DNA of 64,000 nucleotides from Deinococcus taeanensis (GTDB lineage: Bacteria; Deinococcota; Deinococci; Deinococcales; Deinococcaceae), in NCBI RefSeq assembly GCF_020229735.1, contig NZ_CP083456.1:132001-196000 (forward strand), given 5' to 3'. This document shows, in pieces, positions 45,143 to 54,211 of this stretch. How positions within the stretch are numbered: the stretch's first letter is position 1; the number at the start of each line of letters is the position of its first letter. The notes under the pieces are model-generated. The model had not been told where the DNA came from. It saw only the letters and a program-made list of their open reading frames with translations, and searched no databases. The translations under genes and the position numbers were made by a program.

Positions 45143-46228
45143 TTGATGCCCAGTCGCCCCGCCCCCACGCTGCCCCGAGCGGAACATGTTCGCCAGTTGA
45201 AGAAAGTGTTCGGGCCCCTCAGCCCCGGGTTTGTCGCGGATGAACTGGGCTGCACCGTGGCGCAGGCGGCGACCCTGCTGTACGGCGCGGGAGTCCAGGC
45301 GCACTGCTGGGTGCGCGTGGGTGACGTCGCGCAGCTCGCCGGGGTTCCTGCCACGGACGTGGACGCCTGGGTGCGGCGCCACCACCTGCCTTTCCTGACC
45401 AGCGGGACTGTGAGGCGACCGGTGGCCGCGCTGCTGCACATCGTGGACGCGGCCCTGTTCCTGCAGGCTGCTCCGCGGCCCTGCCTCCACCCTGCCTGGG
45501 CGTACCTGCCCCGCGTGAAGGCCCCGCAGGCGAGGTCCGTGACTTCAGCGCAGGCGGCCCCGGCCGCGGACGTGGACTGGCAGCTGGCGCAACGCACCGC
45601 GTGGCCGGTCACCGTGGAGCGCCTGGCGGAGGCGCTGTACGGCACGCGCAGCGCCCAGGCCCTGCAGCAGACCCGCCGCCTGACCCGCATCTGGGCGGCG
45701 CAGAGGCGGATCGTGGCCTTCGCGCGTGGCCTGTACGACCGGGTGCGGCCCGACCTGATCCTGGCGCCGTCCGGGTACGGGCGCAGCCTCCTGCCGAAAG
45801 TGAGTGTGGCCAGCCTGCAGGCACATCACCCGGAAGTGCGGCACTGGCCCTCCACGGCGCTCGCCTCGGCGTGGCGGGCGTACAGCCGCCTGTACGGCGC
45901 GGCGCTGCTCCCGGTCCTGGACCGGCGCGAGCCGACCTTCCTGGAGTACCTCGCCATCCGCCAGCTGCATCCAGAGGGCGAGTTGAAGCTGGGCGCGCAG
46001 TACGACGCGCTGTGCGAGGACGCCGCGCGCTACCGGCTGGTGACCGCCCCCGTGACGCCCGCCCCCGTGCCGGTCACGGCGGAGAACATCCAGGCCGGCC
46101 ACGTGGACTTTCAGGCGCTGGTGGCGGCCACCCGGGCGGAGTTGCAGCTCGGTGCCGACAGGGCCGTGACCTCACGGCAACGCCGGAGCCGCCCGCCTCC
46201 AGCGGCGGGCGGCAGGAAGGGGCGCTGA
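45143..46228 (+). CDS. Unrecognised 361-aa protein with HTH-like segments
   Basis: A soluble basic protein. The N-terminal half holds segments resembling helix-turn-helix units (ADELGCTVAQAATLLYGAGV; VAQLAGVPATDVDAWVRR), and around residue 155-200 a third (VTVERLAEALYGTRSAQALQ). The middle has a LYDRVRPDLILAPSGYGRSL block, and the tail is Arg/Pro/Gly-rich. TTG at 45143 is chosen because TATGAT lies 6 bases upstream; ATG is the next codon. It could be a nucleic-acid-binding protein, as an inference only. The last codons form a perfect 10-bp GC hairpin that may act as terminator. Confidence 0.65.
   Translation: MMPSRPAPTLPRAEHVRQLKKVFGPLSPGFVADELGCTVAQAATLLYGAGVQAHCWVRVGDVAQLAGVPATDVDAWVRRHHLPFLTSGTVRRPVAALLHIVDAALFLQAAPRPCLHPAWAYLPRVKAPQARSVTSAQAAPAADVDWQLAQRTAWPVTVERLAEALYGTRSAQALQQTRRLTRIWAAQRRIVAFARGLYDRVRPDLILAPSGYGRSLLPKVSVASLQAHHPEVRHWPSTALASAWRAYSRLYGAALLPVLDRREPTFLEYLAIRQLHPEGELKLGAQYDALCEDAARYRLVTAPVTPAPVPVTAENIQAGHVDFQALVAATRAELQLGADRAVTSRQRRSRPPPAAGGRKGR
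46188..46213 (+). terminator. GC hairpin at the end of the preceding gene
   Basis: GCCGCCCGCC pairs perfectly with GGCGGGCGGC around a 6-base loop, inside the last coding residues before the stop at 46228. There is no T-tract. Confidence 0.4.
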
Positions 46229-47180
46229 ACAGGTCACCGGCCAGTCCCGCCACGGGGGCGGCGCCTGAAACACGCCGCTGGGGCGAATCCCTGCTGACCG
46301 TTCATACCGGCGGAAGGACAACGCCGGGTGGAAAGCGCCGCGTGAGGTGGCCGTCGCCGTCAGGACCTTCTCCCGGCCGGCCCACGAACGCGCGGTCGCC
46401 AGCGGCGGGAGAGTCACAGGGTCAACCGGGCCTTCAAACGCCGCGCCCACGTCCGCAGCCGGCGCCTCAGCCGGCCGGGTGACGGCCACATTGAGCGTCC
46501 TGCGGGTCCCGCCGGCGCCCACAACGCCCGGCGCAGCGGGCCACGGCCAGCCGCCTGAAGCTGCACCGGGCCACCCCGCCCGGTCCGCACCCGAAAGCGC
46601 GTAACCAGCCCGGGGCGCGGTCTTCGTGTTGCAGCTCCCGGCGTCTCCTCAGCGGGCGTGAAGCTCAGCGCCGGGGAGCACACTGGCGGATTCGGAAGCC
46701 GCGCCGCACCGGCCAGCCGGTCACTTCCCGCCGGGAGACGCACGTCAGTGGGACCGGACGGGACAGCGCAACCCTGCCCCAGGGACGGTGCGCGCGGCTG
46801 CCTTCAGTAAGCAGCAAGGGCGGACAGCGGGAATCACGGAAAGCCACGCGCCGACCGGAGCGCACAGGCAGCGGCCGGGCATGACCTCGCCGGTGCACGG
46901 CATCTCGCCGGCGCGTCAGATGCCTGCCCTCGCGGGCCGTGGCGCTGGGCGACCTGTGCGTGTGGGCGGGAGTGACGGGTCTGAGCCCGAGCACATGGGC
47001 GGCGCTGGTGGTGTGGGCCGCCACCGGCCGCCGGCCCAGGCCCGGCCGCGCGCTCGTCCGTAGACCAGGCAACACGGCTTCTCTTACAATCAACTGAGAG
47101 AATTATCACACAATAGACCCATTACTGGCGTCCACAGGTCCCAGCGGGAGCCAGCCCACCTTCTCCGGGGAGACGCTCAC
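46229..47180. other. Gene-poor 950 bases with AT-rich promoter end
   Basis: I find no frame with coding character or a ribosome site. The right end becomes AT-rich (TTACAATCAACTGAGAGAAT, then ATTATCACACAATAG at about 47101-47116) and probably holds the promoter of the PAS/HD-GYP gene; CACAAT is a plausible -10 box. Confidence 0.45.
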
Positions 47181-48188
47181 ATGCCGACTGACCTGCCGAC
47201 CGACCGTGACAGCGTGGATTACCAGCTGCTCTTCGAATGTGCGGGAGCCGGGCTGGTCGAGATTGACTTCGGCGGTCACATCCGCCGCATCAACCCTGAC
47301 GGCGCCGGGTTCTTCGGCCAGACGGCCGATGCCCTCAAGGGGCAGAGCGTCCTGGATCTCACCTACGCCGAGGATATTCCCCGCACCACCGAAGCCCTCG
47401 AGCAGGTCATCCGCGGCGTGGTGTCGATGGCGGTGCTGGAAAAGCGGTACGTCCGCGCCGACGGTGAACTGCTCTGGTCCCGGTCGCGCGTCTCGCTGCT
47501 GCCCAAGCGGACAGGCCCTGCGGATTCCGTTGTGGCGGTCATCGCCGACATCACCGAACTCAAGCGGGCCCAGCAGGCGCTGGAGGCCCTGAACCTCAGC
47601 CTGCAGGCCACCCTCGAAGGCGGTCTGCTTGGCCTGGGCATGGCCCTGGAGGCGCGTGACCTTGAAACGTCCGGGCACACCCTGCGGGTCATGCGCCGGA
47701 GCGTGCACCTCGGCCGGGCCCTGGGGCTCGATGAGGAGACCCTCACCGGACTCAAGCACGGCGCCAGCCTCCATGACCTCGGCAAACTCACGATTCCCGA
47801 CGCCGTGCTGCTCAAGCCCGGCCGGTTGACCGCCACCGAGTGGGCCATCATGCAGCGTCACGTTCAGAACGGGTACGACATCGCCGCCCGGATTCCCACG
47901 CTGTCCCCCTCTGCCCTGGAGGTCGTCCGGCACCACCATGAGCGCTGGGACGGCACCGGCTACCCCGACCGGCGGGAAGGAGCCGACATTCCCCTCCTGG
48001 CACGAATTTTTGCCGTGTGCGACGTGTACGACGCCCTGACGAGCGAACGCCCCTACAAACGCGCGTGGCCGCACCAGCGGGCGCTGGACGAGGTGCGGGC
48101 CCAGGGGGGGCGGCAATTCGACCCGCAGATCGTGGACGCCTTTCTGAGCCTGGATGCACTTCAGGTGGATCCGGCCCCCCACCCCTGA
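47181..48188 (+). CDS. PAS / HD-GYP c-di-GMP phosphodiesterase
   Basis: A 335-aa cytoplasmic protein. A PAS sensor domain (about 12-130) is followed by an HD-GYP domain (about 145-325) with His166, His198-Asp199 (LHDLGKLTI), His251/252 and the GTGYP motif at 258-262. It should hydrolyse c-di-GMP to pGpG or GMP with bound metal. GGGGAGA precedes the ATG. It is monocistronic. It is the second c-di-GMP enzyme in this window. Confidence 0.9.
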   Translation: MPTDLPTDRDSVDYQLLFECAGAGLVEIDFGGHIRRINPDGAGFFGQTADALKGQSVLDLTYAEDIPRTTEALEQVIRGVVSMAVLEKRYVRADGELLWSRSRVSLLPKRTGPADSVVAVIADITELKRAQQALEALNLSLQATLEGGLLGLGMALEARDLETSGHTLRVMRRSVHLGRALGLDEETLTGLKHGASLHDLGKLTIPDAVLLKPGRLTATEWAIMQRHVQNGYDIAARIPTLSPSALEVVRHHHERWDGTGYPDRREGADIPLLARIFAVCDVYDALTSERPYKRAWPHQRALDEVRAQGGRQFDPQIVDAFLSLDALQVDPAPHP

Positions 48189-48646
48189 ACGCCCCGCGAA
48201 CACGCCGGAGTGACCAGCCGGCGGTGCCCCCGGGGCCGTTCTTCGTTCACCTCACCGGCCACCTGCGCCGGCCAGGGGTCCCGGGGACGCCACGGCCCAG
48301 GGCCGCGCCTGCTCCGCGCACGAAAGGGCGCCGGCCGGCGTCTCACGGTCAGCCTCGAAGGTCAGGACCACGGTCACGCCCGGCGCCGAGGCCCCCGCAC
48401 GCCTGCTGGGCGTCACACCGGTCACTCTCTCGCCCTGAACCGCCCGCCGGGGACGAAGACTGACCGGCGCACGCTTTCCTGACCGCAGGGGCAGGTGTAA
48501 GGCGCCGTCACGGCGCGTGGCGGCCGGTGCGGTGCATCCACGGACCCGGCGTGAGGCATACGGGAGGTATGTCCGCGTGGCGCGCCGCTGAGCTTCCTTC
48601 CCCATGCCGTGACCCGAGACCCCTGTCCCTGCGGCAGACTGCGGGT
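48189..48646. other. Intergenic before the sigma factor
   Basis: About 460 bases without a supported gene. Its right edge carries CAGACT at 48635-48640, 6 bases before the sigma-factor ATG, a leaderless-type promoter. Confidence 0.45.
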
Positions 48647-49198
48647 ATGCCTGCCACGCCCGTGACTGTTCAGGAGCACCAGCAGCTGATGGTGCAGCTG
48701 CAACATGGCCAGGACGGCGCCCTGAAAGCCCTGTACGATCAGCTTGCCGGCGTGACCTACCGCGTGTGCCTGCGGATGCTGGTCTCACCTGAGGATGCCG
48801 AGGAGGTCTTGCAGGACACGTTCCTGCGCCTGGAGGTTCAGGCGCACCGGTACGCTCCGGCGCGCGGCACCGTGCAGACGTTCGTGCTGACGATTGCCCA
48901 TCACCTGTGCCTGGAGCGCATGCGGGCCCGCCGCGCGCGGCCACAGGCGCTCGACGCCCCGTTGGACGACCGGACGGTCGACCCGCCGGCCCAGTCGCCG
49001 CATGATCCCCTCAATCAGGCGCTGGTGGACACCGCCCTGGTCACCCTGCCCCCCACCGACCGGCTGCTGCTGGAGGGCATGTTCTTCGGCGGCCACACAC
49101 ACGCCGAACTGACCGTCCGCACCGGGTTGCCGCTCGGGACGGTCAAAAGCCGCTTGCGGCGCGCCCTGCTCAAGCTGCGTGAGAGGATGACGCCATGA
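48647..49198 (+). CDS. ECF-type RNA polymerase sigma factor
   Basis: A 183-aa extracytoplasmic-function sigma factor. Region 2 (about 20-90, VSPEDAEEVLQDTFLRLEVQ) and region 4 (about 125-180, VRTGLPLGTVKSRLRRALLK) are both present. ATG 48647 gives the usual ECF length and the leaderless spacing. The stop overlaps the anti-sigma ATG by 4 bases. Confidence 0.9.
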   Translation: MPATPVTVQEHQQLMVQLQHGQDGALKALYDQLAGVTYRVCLRMLVSPEDAEEVLQDTFLRLEVQAHRYAPARGTVQTFVLTIAHHLCLERMRARRARPQALDAPLDDRTVDPPAQSPHDPLNQALVDTALVTLPPTDRLLLEGMFFGGHTHAELTVRTGLPLGTVKSRLRRALLKLRERMTP

Positions 49199-49872
49199 CC
49201 CACCCGACCGAGCTGCTGGCCGGCTACGTCATCGGTGATCTGGACGTGCAGGACGTCAGGACTGTGGAGGCACATCTGACCGGCTGCGCCGCCTGCTGCG
49301 CCGAGGTGGGCCGGCTCCGGGACGCCCTGATGAGTCTGGCGGACGACCTGCCGGACGCGGCGGTGCCCGGCGGCACCTGGGCGCGCATTCAGGCCCGCCG
49401 CCAGGCCGGGGCACCTGACGCGCCGGTGGCGCGCGCGCCGCTGCGCCGTCCGCGGCGGCCGTGGCTCTGGCTGGCCGCCGCCCTGGGGCTGATCTTCACC
49501 TCCGTCCTGACGCGCCTTGCGCCTGCACCGTCCACGCAGGGCTCCATTCAGCAGTGGCAGGCGCAGGGCGCGGTGAAACTGACCCTCACCGGTCAGGACG
49601 GTCAGGCGTTCGGCCTGGTGCTGGTCCGCCCCGACGGGCAGGCCCTGGTGGTGCTTGACCGGCGTGCGCCGGACGGGCAGGTTTACCAGGCGTGGGGGCG
49701 CCGCGCCGGCGCGGCGCCCCCGGCCGCGCCAGTGAGTCTGGGGTTGACGGACGGCACGGTGCTGCAGGTGGACTGGCGCGGCTTCTCTTCGGTGGGCGTC
49801 AGCGTGGAACCGGGCGGGGGCAGCCCTGTGCCGACGCGCCCGCTCGGCCGGGTGACCCTGCCGGGCGCGTAG
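49195..49872 (+). CDS. Zinc-binding anti-sigma factor
   Basis: A 225-aa membrane anti-sigma factor. The N-terminal ZAS motif is His27-x3-Cys31-x2-Cys34 (HLTGCAAC). A single membrane segment (RPWLWLAAALGLIFTSVL) lies near 85-105, and an anti-sigma-K (RskA)-like outer domain follows (VYQAWGRRAG). It would hold the coupled ECF sigma factor until an envelope or oxidative signal is sensed. It converges on a CHRD-like lipoprotein gene 60 bases away. Confidence 0.88.
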   Translation: MTHPTELLAGYVIGDLDVQDVRTVEAHLTGCAACCAEVGRLRDALMSLADDLPDAAVPGGTWARIQARRQAGAPDAPVARAPLRRPRRPWLWLAAALGLIFTSVLTRLAPAPSTQGSIQQWQAQGAVKLTLTGQDGQAFGLVLVRPDGQALVVLDRRAPDGQVYQAWGRRAGAAPPAAPVSLGLTDGTVLQVDWRGFSSVGVSVEPGGGSPVPTRPLGRVTLPGA

Positions 49873-49933
49873 TGCCGGGCGGCGCCACCCGGCCGGGTTC
49901 AGGCTGACCGGCTCATCGGCGCGGGCCGGCGCC

Positions 49934-50380
49934 TCAGCCTTTGGTCATCTTCACCGGGGCGCAGATGGGCACGACGCTGGGATCACTGGCGTAGTGCACG
50001 TTGATGTAGGCGCCCAGGTCACCGGCGATTTTGGCCATGTCGCCGCTGACGCTCACCGTGGCATTCCCGCTGGCGTCCGACGTAAAGCCCGGGAAGCCCA
50101 GGCTCACCGGACCGTTGGACGCGCAGGGATCCGTGCTGGAGGCCGGCCCGAACGCATGATAGTGCGCGATATAGGCTTTGCTGGGGGTCAGGCCCGAGAG
50201 CGTCAGGGTGGTGCTGACCATGCCGTCCTTCATGGTTGCCACGGCTTTGCCCGTCGCGGCGGGATCGGCGGTGGTGGGGTTGTGCCTGAAGGTGTAGGTG
50301 GTGCCGGCACCCATCATCATGCTGCACGAGCCAAGCAGTGTGGCGGCGGCCATTCCCAGAACAATCTTGTGTACAAACAT
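49934..50380 (-). CDS. CHRD-like lipoprotein
   Basis: A 148-aa lipoprotein (lipobox LLGSCS). The core (about 28-145) has LSGLTPSKAYIAHYHAFGPA and later LGAYINVHYASDP, shared with the larger protein at 50418-51113. The AHYH motif and two cysteines (DPCASN and PICAPV) are conserved between both. It resembles CHRD/superoxide-dismutase-like extracellular domains; metal binding by the histidines is possible. It is probably cotranscribed with the larger protein, which is upstream. Confidence 0.8.
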   Translation of the reverse strand: MFVHKIVLGMAAATLLGSCSMMMGAGTTYTFRHNPTTADPAATGKAVATMKDGMVSTTLTLSGLTPSKAYIAHYHAFGPASSTDPCASNGPVSLGFPGFTSDASGNATVSVSGDMAKIAGDLGAYINVHYASDPSVVPICAPVKMTKG

Positions 50381-50417
50381 ACTTCCCTCCGTGGTAGTGA
50401 AGTGCTTTGACGCCGCC

Positions 50418-51113
50418 TCAGCGGTTGGTCACGGTGATCGTGGCGCTCATGCCGTCGTGGTACGAGCAGTAGTAGGTGTAGGTGCCGGGGCTCTGGAAGG
50501 TGTAGCTGTAGCGCTGCCCCGCCCGCAGGTCCGGTGAGCTCAGGTCAGCCAACTGAGCGGACACGACGTTGTGCGTGATCTTTCCGGTGTGCACCCAGGT
50601 CACGGTGGTGCCCGCCTTGACGCTCAACGCGGCCGGTTGAAAGCGGTTGTCGGTGATGTTCACGGTCACGTCGGTCACTGGAGCCGCGGCGCTGTTGAGC
50701 ACGGCGGCGCACAGCGGAATGTCCGTCCGGTCGGCGGCCCGGTGAACGTCGACGTACGCGCCGAGCGGTCCCCGCATGCGCGCCGGGTCGGCCCGCACTG
50801 TGACGGTGGCCTGACCCCGGGCGTCACTTCTGAACTTCGGGAAGCTCAGCGTCACCGGGCCGGCCGAGGCGCACGGGGGTCCGCCCGCTGGGCCCAGGGC
50901 GTGGTAGTGGGCGACGTAGGCTGCGTTCGGCATCAGGCCGCGGAGGGTCAGCACCGAGATCAGGGACGACCCGGTGCGGACGGTGAGCTGTCCGGACGCC
51001 TCCGTGCCGGACCCCATGGCTGTGAAGCGGAACGTCTGCGGGGCCTGCACCTGGGCCAGTCCAGGTGTCAGCAGCAGGGCGAGCGCGAGCGCGGGGGGGA
51101 AGCGTCTGAGCAT
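50418..51113 (-). CDS. Secreted CHRD-like plus cupredoxin fusion
   Basis: A 231-aa secreted protein: signal peptide (ending GLAQVQA), a CHRD-like domain (about 25-140, AYVAHYHALGPAG) and a blue-copper cupredoxin domain (about 145-231). Type-1 copper ligands are present: His in KITHNV, then Cys-x2-His-x2-Met in YCSYHDGM. It probably transfers electrons or handles copper outside the membrane. The single-domain paralog follows immediately downstream. An ECF/anti-sigma pair lies beyond and converges on them. Confidence 0.85.
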   Translation of the reverse strand: MLRRFPPALALALLLTPGLAQVQAPQTFRFTAMGSGTEASGQLTVRTGSSLISVLTLRGLMPNAAYVAHYHALGPAGGPPCASAGPVTLSFPKFRSDARGQATVTVRADPARMRGPLGAYVDVHRAADRTDIPLCAAVLNSAAAPVTDVTVNITDNRFQPAALSVKAGTTVTWVHTGKITHNVVSAQLADLSSPDLRAGQRYSYTFQSPGTYTYYCSYHDGMSATITVTNR

Positions 51114-51582
51114 CGGGGTTCCTTGTCGTGCGGGCAGGGACGAGCGGGTCGTGGGCCAGGGTGGTCACCCGGGCGAGGTGGAGCGCCGGCGCTTCACCCG
51201 GCCGGCGCCGAACGACAGCACGGTGGTCCCAGAGGAGTGGGACCCTGCTGTCATCTCCCGTATGCGCCGCCCCGCCCGCGTGGATGCATCCGCATGTTCA
51301 CCGAGTCTTCATCCTCGTGATTGGTCCCTCAGCCGGCCGTGTTCAGGGTCGCCGGGTCAGGGCCGGCCCCGGCAGTGCCCTGGGCGGCCCGCGCTGCCGG
51401 CACAGAACCCGCGACGCCACCCGGCAGATCCAGCCGGGCCTCACCATTCGCCCCAGGACTGCTGAGGGTGCCCGCCAGCCTGTGTGGTCAGACCATGAGC
51501 CGCCGGCCGTGAGCGGCGAGGAGCCTGTCCCTGCCGCTGAGGAGCGGCCTCGGTCGGCTCCGCCGTGCCCTACAGTGATCCC
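51114..51582. other. Divergent intergenic region
   Basis: About 470 bases without a supported gene. TACAGT at 51571-51576 lies 6 bases before the ATG of the next gene, a leaderless-type -10 box. Promoters for the cupredoxin protein must lie on the left side; I cannot place them. Confidence 0.45.
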
Positions 51583-52614
51583 ATGACCGCGAGGACACTG
51601 GGCGCTTTGATTGGAGGTGGCGCCGGCGTGCTCTACGGACTGGTGGTGTACCTGTGGCTGCACCGCATGGGCGCTGGGGACGCCGGTCTGGGCGTGATGA
51701 TCGCCTCCTACCTGTTTCTTGTGCCGTTCGTGCTGGGTCTGGTGTCCGTGGCGCTGACCTTCCACAAAGCGGCGCCGCCCGCACCTCCCCTTCCGGCGGC
51801 GCCCGACGCCTTCGGGGACGCGCCGCCCCCGGCCCCGCCGACAGGTCTGGGCACAGCGGTGGGTGTGTCCGCCAGCACGACCACCGTGTTTCTGGTCACG
51901 GCGCTTGTGCTGGGGTTTGAAGGCGTGCTGTGCGCTTTTATTGCCGCGCCTGTCATGTATGTCATGGCGGCGCTCGGCGCCGGCGTGGCCTACCTGATCC
52001 GCCAGTGGTCACGGCGCGGCCGGGCGGGCGCGCTGCTGTTCTCCGCGGCGCTGCCGGCCCTGCTGGGCCCGCTGGAACAGAGCCGCGTTCCGCCCACCAT
52101 CTACCGCACGGTTTCCAATGACGTGCTCGTGCACGCTCCCCCAGAGGTGGTCTGGAGCGAGATTCGCAGCGTGCGGCGGATTCAAGACCGTGAAATCCGC
52201 GCCGGTTGGGTGCATGCCGTGGGTCTGCCGCGGCCGCGTGAAGCGCTGCTGCGCGGCGCCGGCGTTGGCGCCGTGCGCACCGCGACCTTTGACGGCGGCC
52301 TGAGTTTCACGGAAACCGTGACCGACTGGGAGGACAGCCGGCTGCTGTCGTTCCGCATTCAGGCCAGCGATCCGGGGCACCTCGATCCTCATGTGCAGGT
52401 GGGTGGCCGGTTCTTTGATGTGATGAGCGGCACCTACCGGCTGGAGGCGCTCGCGCCGGGGGTGACGCTGCTGCACCTGAGCAGCACCCAGCGGGTCAGC
52501 ACGCCCTTCAATGGGTATACGGCGTGGTTCACGCAGGCCATCATGCGCGACCTTCAGCGCACGATTCTGTATGTCGTTCAGGCCCGTGCCGAACGGCAGG
52601 CGGACGTGCAGTAA
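51583..52614 (+). CDS. Membrane protein with SRPBCC domain
   Basis: A 343-aa protein: four predicted membrane segments (about 5-30, 40-65, 90-115, 120-150) and a cytoplasmic SRPBCC/START-like domain (about 175-335, DVLVHAPPEVVWSEI, then FTETVTDWEDSRLLSFRI). SRPBCC domains bind hydrophobic ligands. It appears monocistronic. The start is supported by the leaderless box. Confidence 0.8.
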   Translation: MTARTLGALIGGGAGVLYGLVVYLWLHRMGAGDAGLGVMIASYLFLVPFVLGLVSVALTFHKAAPPAPPLPAAPDAFGDAPPPAPPTGLGTAVGVSASTTTVFLVTALVLGFEGVLCAFIAAPVMYVMAALGAGVAYLIRQWSRRGRAGALLFSAALPALLGPLEQSRVPPTIYRTVSNDVLVHAPPEVVWSEIRSVRRIQDREIRAGWVHAVGLPRPREALLRGAGVGAVRTATFDGGLSFTETVTDWEDSRLLSFRIQASDPGHLDPHVQVGGRFFDVMSGTYRLEALAPGVTLLHLSSTQRVSTPFNGYTAWFTQAIMRDLQRTILYVVQARAERQADVQ

Positions 52615-53146
52615 GGCGCTCCGCGCCGGTTGTGAGAACCGGTCGCTGCCCGTCCCAGGCCGTTTCGCGCACGGGAGAGGGGTGCTGCGCGGCCGATCGG
52701 GAGGCGGTGAGGGCTGCCTTGAATTTGAGTTTGTACGACGTGCAGTCCATGGACTGCGCCATGAAGCTGCCTTCGGCAAGGGCGGGGCTGGTAAAGCGAC
52801 CCTCGAAGTCCCACGCGAGGTAGGGCCGCTTTGCACAGGTCTTGAACGCACCCTGTCAGACGCTGACGGCGCCTGGCATCCGCCCGAGCGCACCCACCAC
52901 CCTGGGGTTGGTCTTATAGGTGGTGTTCGACAGGGAGTCACTGCAACGCCAGTATCCAGTCATGATCCCGTCGGTGATGGTCCGGCCGTCGGCGCTGAAG
53001 CGCAAGCTGATCGCGTTGCCCTGGAAGTCCCCGGTGAATTCCCCTTTGAACACCCCGCCGCGGGTCGCGGCGCAGGCGATCAGCAGACTGAGAATGACGG
53101 TGGGGAGTCGCGTGGTGCGTTGAGTGTGCCACGCGCCGCTCTGCAC
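52541..53146 (-). pseudogene. Small secreted protein gene with an in-frame TGA
   Basis: GTG 53146 starts a frame with a signal-like segment (LPTVILSLLIACAA) and a compact domain (FKGEFTGDFQGNAISLRFS, then GIMTGYWRCSDSLSN). TGA occurs at 52856-52858, but the same frame continues with QGAFKTCAKRPYLAWDFEGR and ends in FMAQSMDCTSYKLKFKA near 52705. This clearly continues the same domain: both sides have GC-rich third positions and paired cysteines. Beyond about 52700 it runs on without function into the end of the convergent neighbour. It is interpreted as a gene inactivated by one stop, with its natural stop also lost. Confidence 0.65.
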
Positions 53147-53805
53147 CCCCCGTTCCCTGAGGGCCTTCAGCGGCGCGGTGAACTGTCAGATGAACGAGCC
53201 GTGGGGCGCCTCCGGTGACGTGGACCAGGGCCTGACCGTTGAGCTCACGTTGCCGCGGGTGAACATCAGCCTCAAGGTGTACGCCGGTGCGCCGGGCGTG
53301 CTCCCGGGCGCCGCCTTATCAAGCCGGATGAGGGGGTCATGAGCGTCAGCGGCGCGCGGCCGGCAAAGACACCGCAGGCGCCGCCCGGCCACAGGGTTCT
53401 CCCCCCTGCACGGCGCACGGCAGCGTTACCCCGGCGCGCGTCTGGAAGCTGAGCGGGCGGCCAAAGGCCTTGACGCCGGCTGCGTCCGGCTGAGGCGACA
53501 CCTGACGGTCTGCGTTCACGGCCGCAATGACGTGAGGTGGGGCCGCTCTGCGCCTCCACTTTTTCTGGACGGCAGGTCAGGACGTCCGGCAGGGCATGCA
53601 CCTTTCATCTCTGTTTGCTTAACCCGGTTTCAGGGACGCTCCGGAGCTCCTTCACGGGACACGCGTGCTGGCCGAGAAAAGGCTTCAGGTTTCTTGGCCG
53701 CAGTCCCCTTGTTCGTTCCTGGGCTGGGGGCAACGATGAACGCCTGAGTTGGACGGAGAGGCCCCGCGCCAGCGTGCCGGGGCCTCCGCCGGGCAGGGGG
53801 CAACT
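53147..53805. other. Gene-poor stretch with a possible gene fragment
   Basis: No intact gene is supported. Around 53183-53300 the plus strand reads QMNEPWGASGDVDQGLTVEL and a few more residues with good codon bias, possibly the remains of a protein gene, but no start or domain is recognisable. The rest is non-coding in appearance. Confidence 0.35.
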
Positions 53806-54210
53806 GTGAACACACAACAGGTGGCGAAAGGACTGGGGCTGTTCAGCCTGGGCCTCGGGGTTCTGGAAGTGGTCGCCCCGGGCCGGCTGACGCGTTTTCT
53901 GGGCGTCAAGGATCACAACGCGCTCGTGCGGGGCTACGGGGCCCGTGAACTGATGGCGGGCGCCGGGCTGCTGCTACAGCCCGGCGCCCGCGCGGCGTGG
54001 CTGTGGTCGCGTGTGGCCGGCGACGTTCTTGACCTCGCGACGCTGGGGATGGCGAAGCCGGGGGAAGCGAGTGGCCGCAAGCGGACCGCGAATGCGCTGG
54101 CCATGGTGACGGCGATCACGGTGGTGGATGTCCTGACTGCCCGGGCCTTCTCGCAGGGCGCGCGCCCGGTGAAGTCACGGCTCAGGGGTCTGCTGGCGGG
54201 GGGGCGCTGA
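53806..54210 (+). CDS. Small membrane protein of the SRPBCC operon
   Basis: A 134-aa protein with three to four hydrophobic helices (QVAKGLGLFSLGLGVLEVVA; LMAGAGLLLQP; LAMVTAITVVDVL). The start is GTG 53806 with GGGGG upstream. It lies one base before the next gene's ATG (stop 54208-54210, ATG 54212), in an operon with an SRPBCC protein and an alcohol dehydrogenase. The function is unknown; such small proteins accompany SRPBCC and ADH genes in stress-type operons. Confidence 0.75.
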   Translation: MNTQQVAKGLGLFSLGLGVLEVVAPGRLTRFLGVKDHNALVRGYGARELMAGAGLLLQPGARAAWLWSRVAGDVLDLATLGMAKPGEASGRKRTANALAMVTAITVVDVLTARAFSQGARPVKSRLRGLLAGGR

Positions 54211-54211
54211 C

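Noticed and set aside
46188..47100. Several short frames in the gap before the PAS/HD-GYP gene
   Set aside because: Arg/Pro/Ala-rich sequences without ribosome sites or conserved motifs.
53124..53342. 72-codon plus-strand frame with some coding character
   Set aside because: No ribosome site, no domain and no clear start; kept only as a possible fragment in the intergenic entry.
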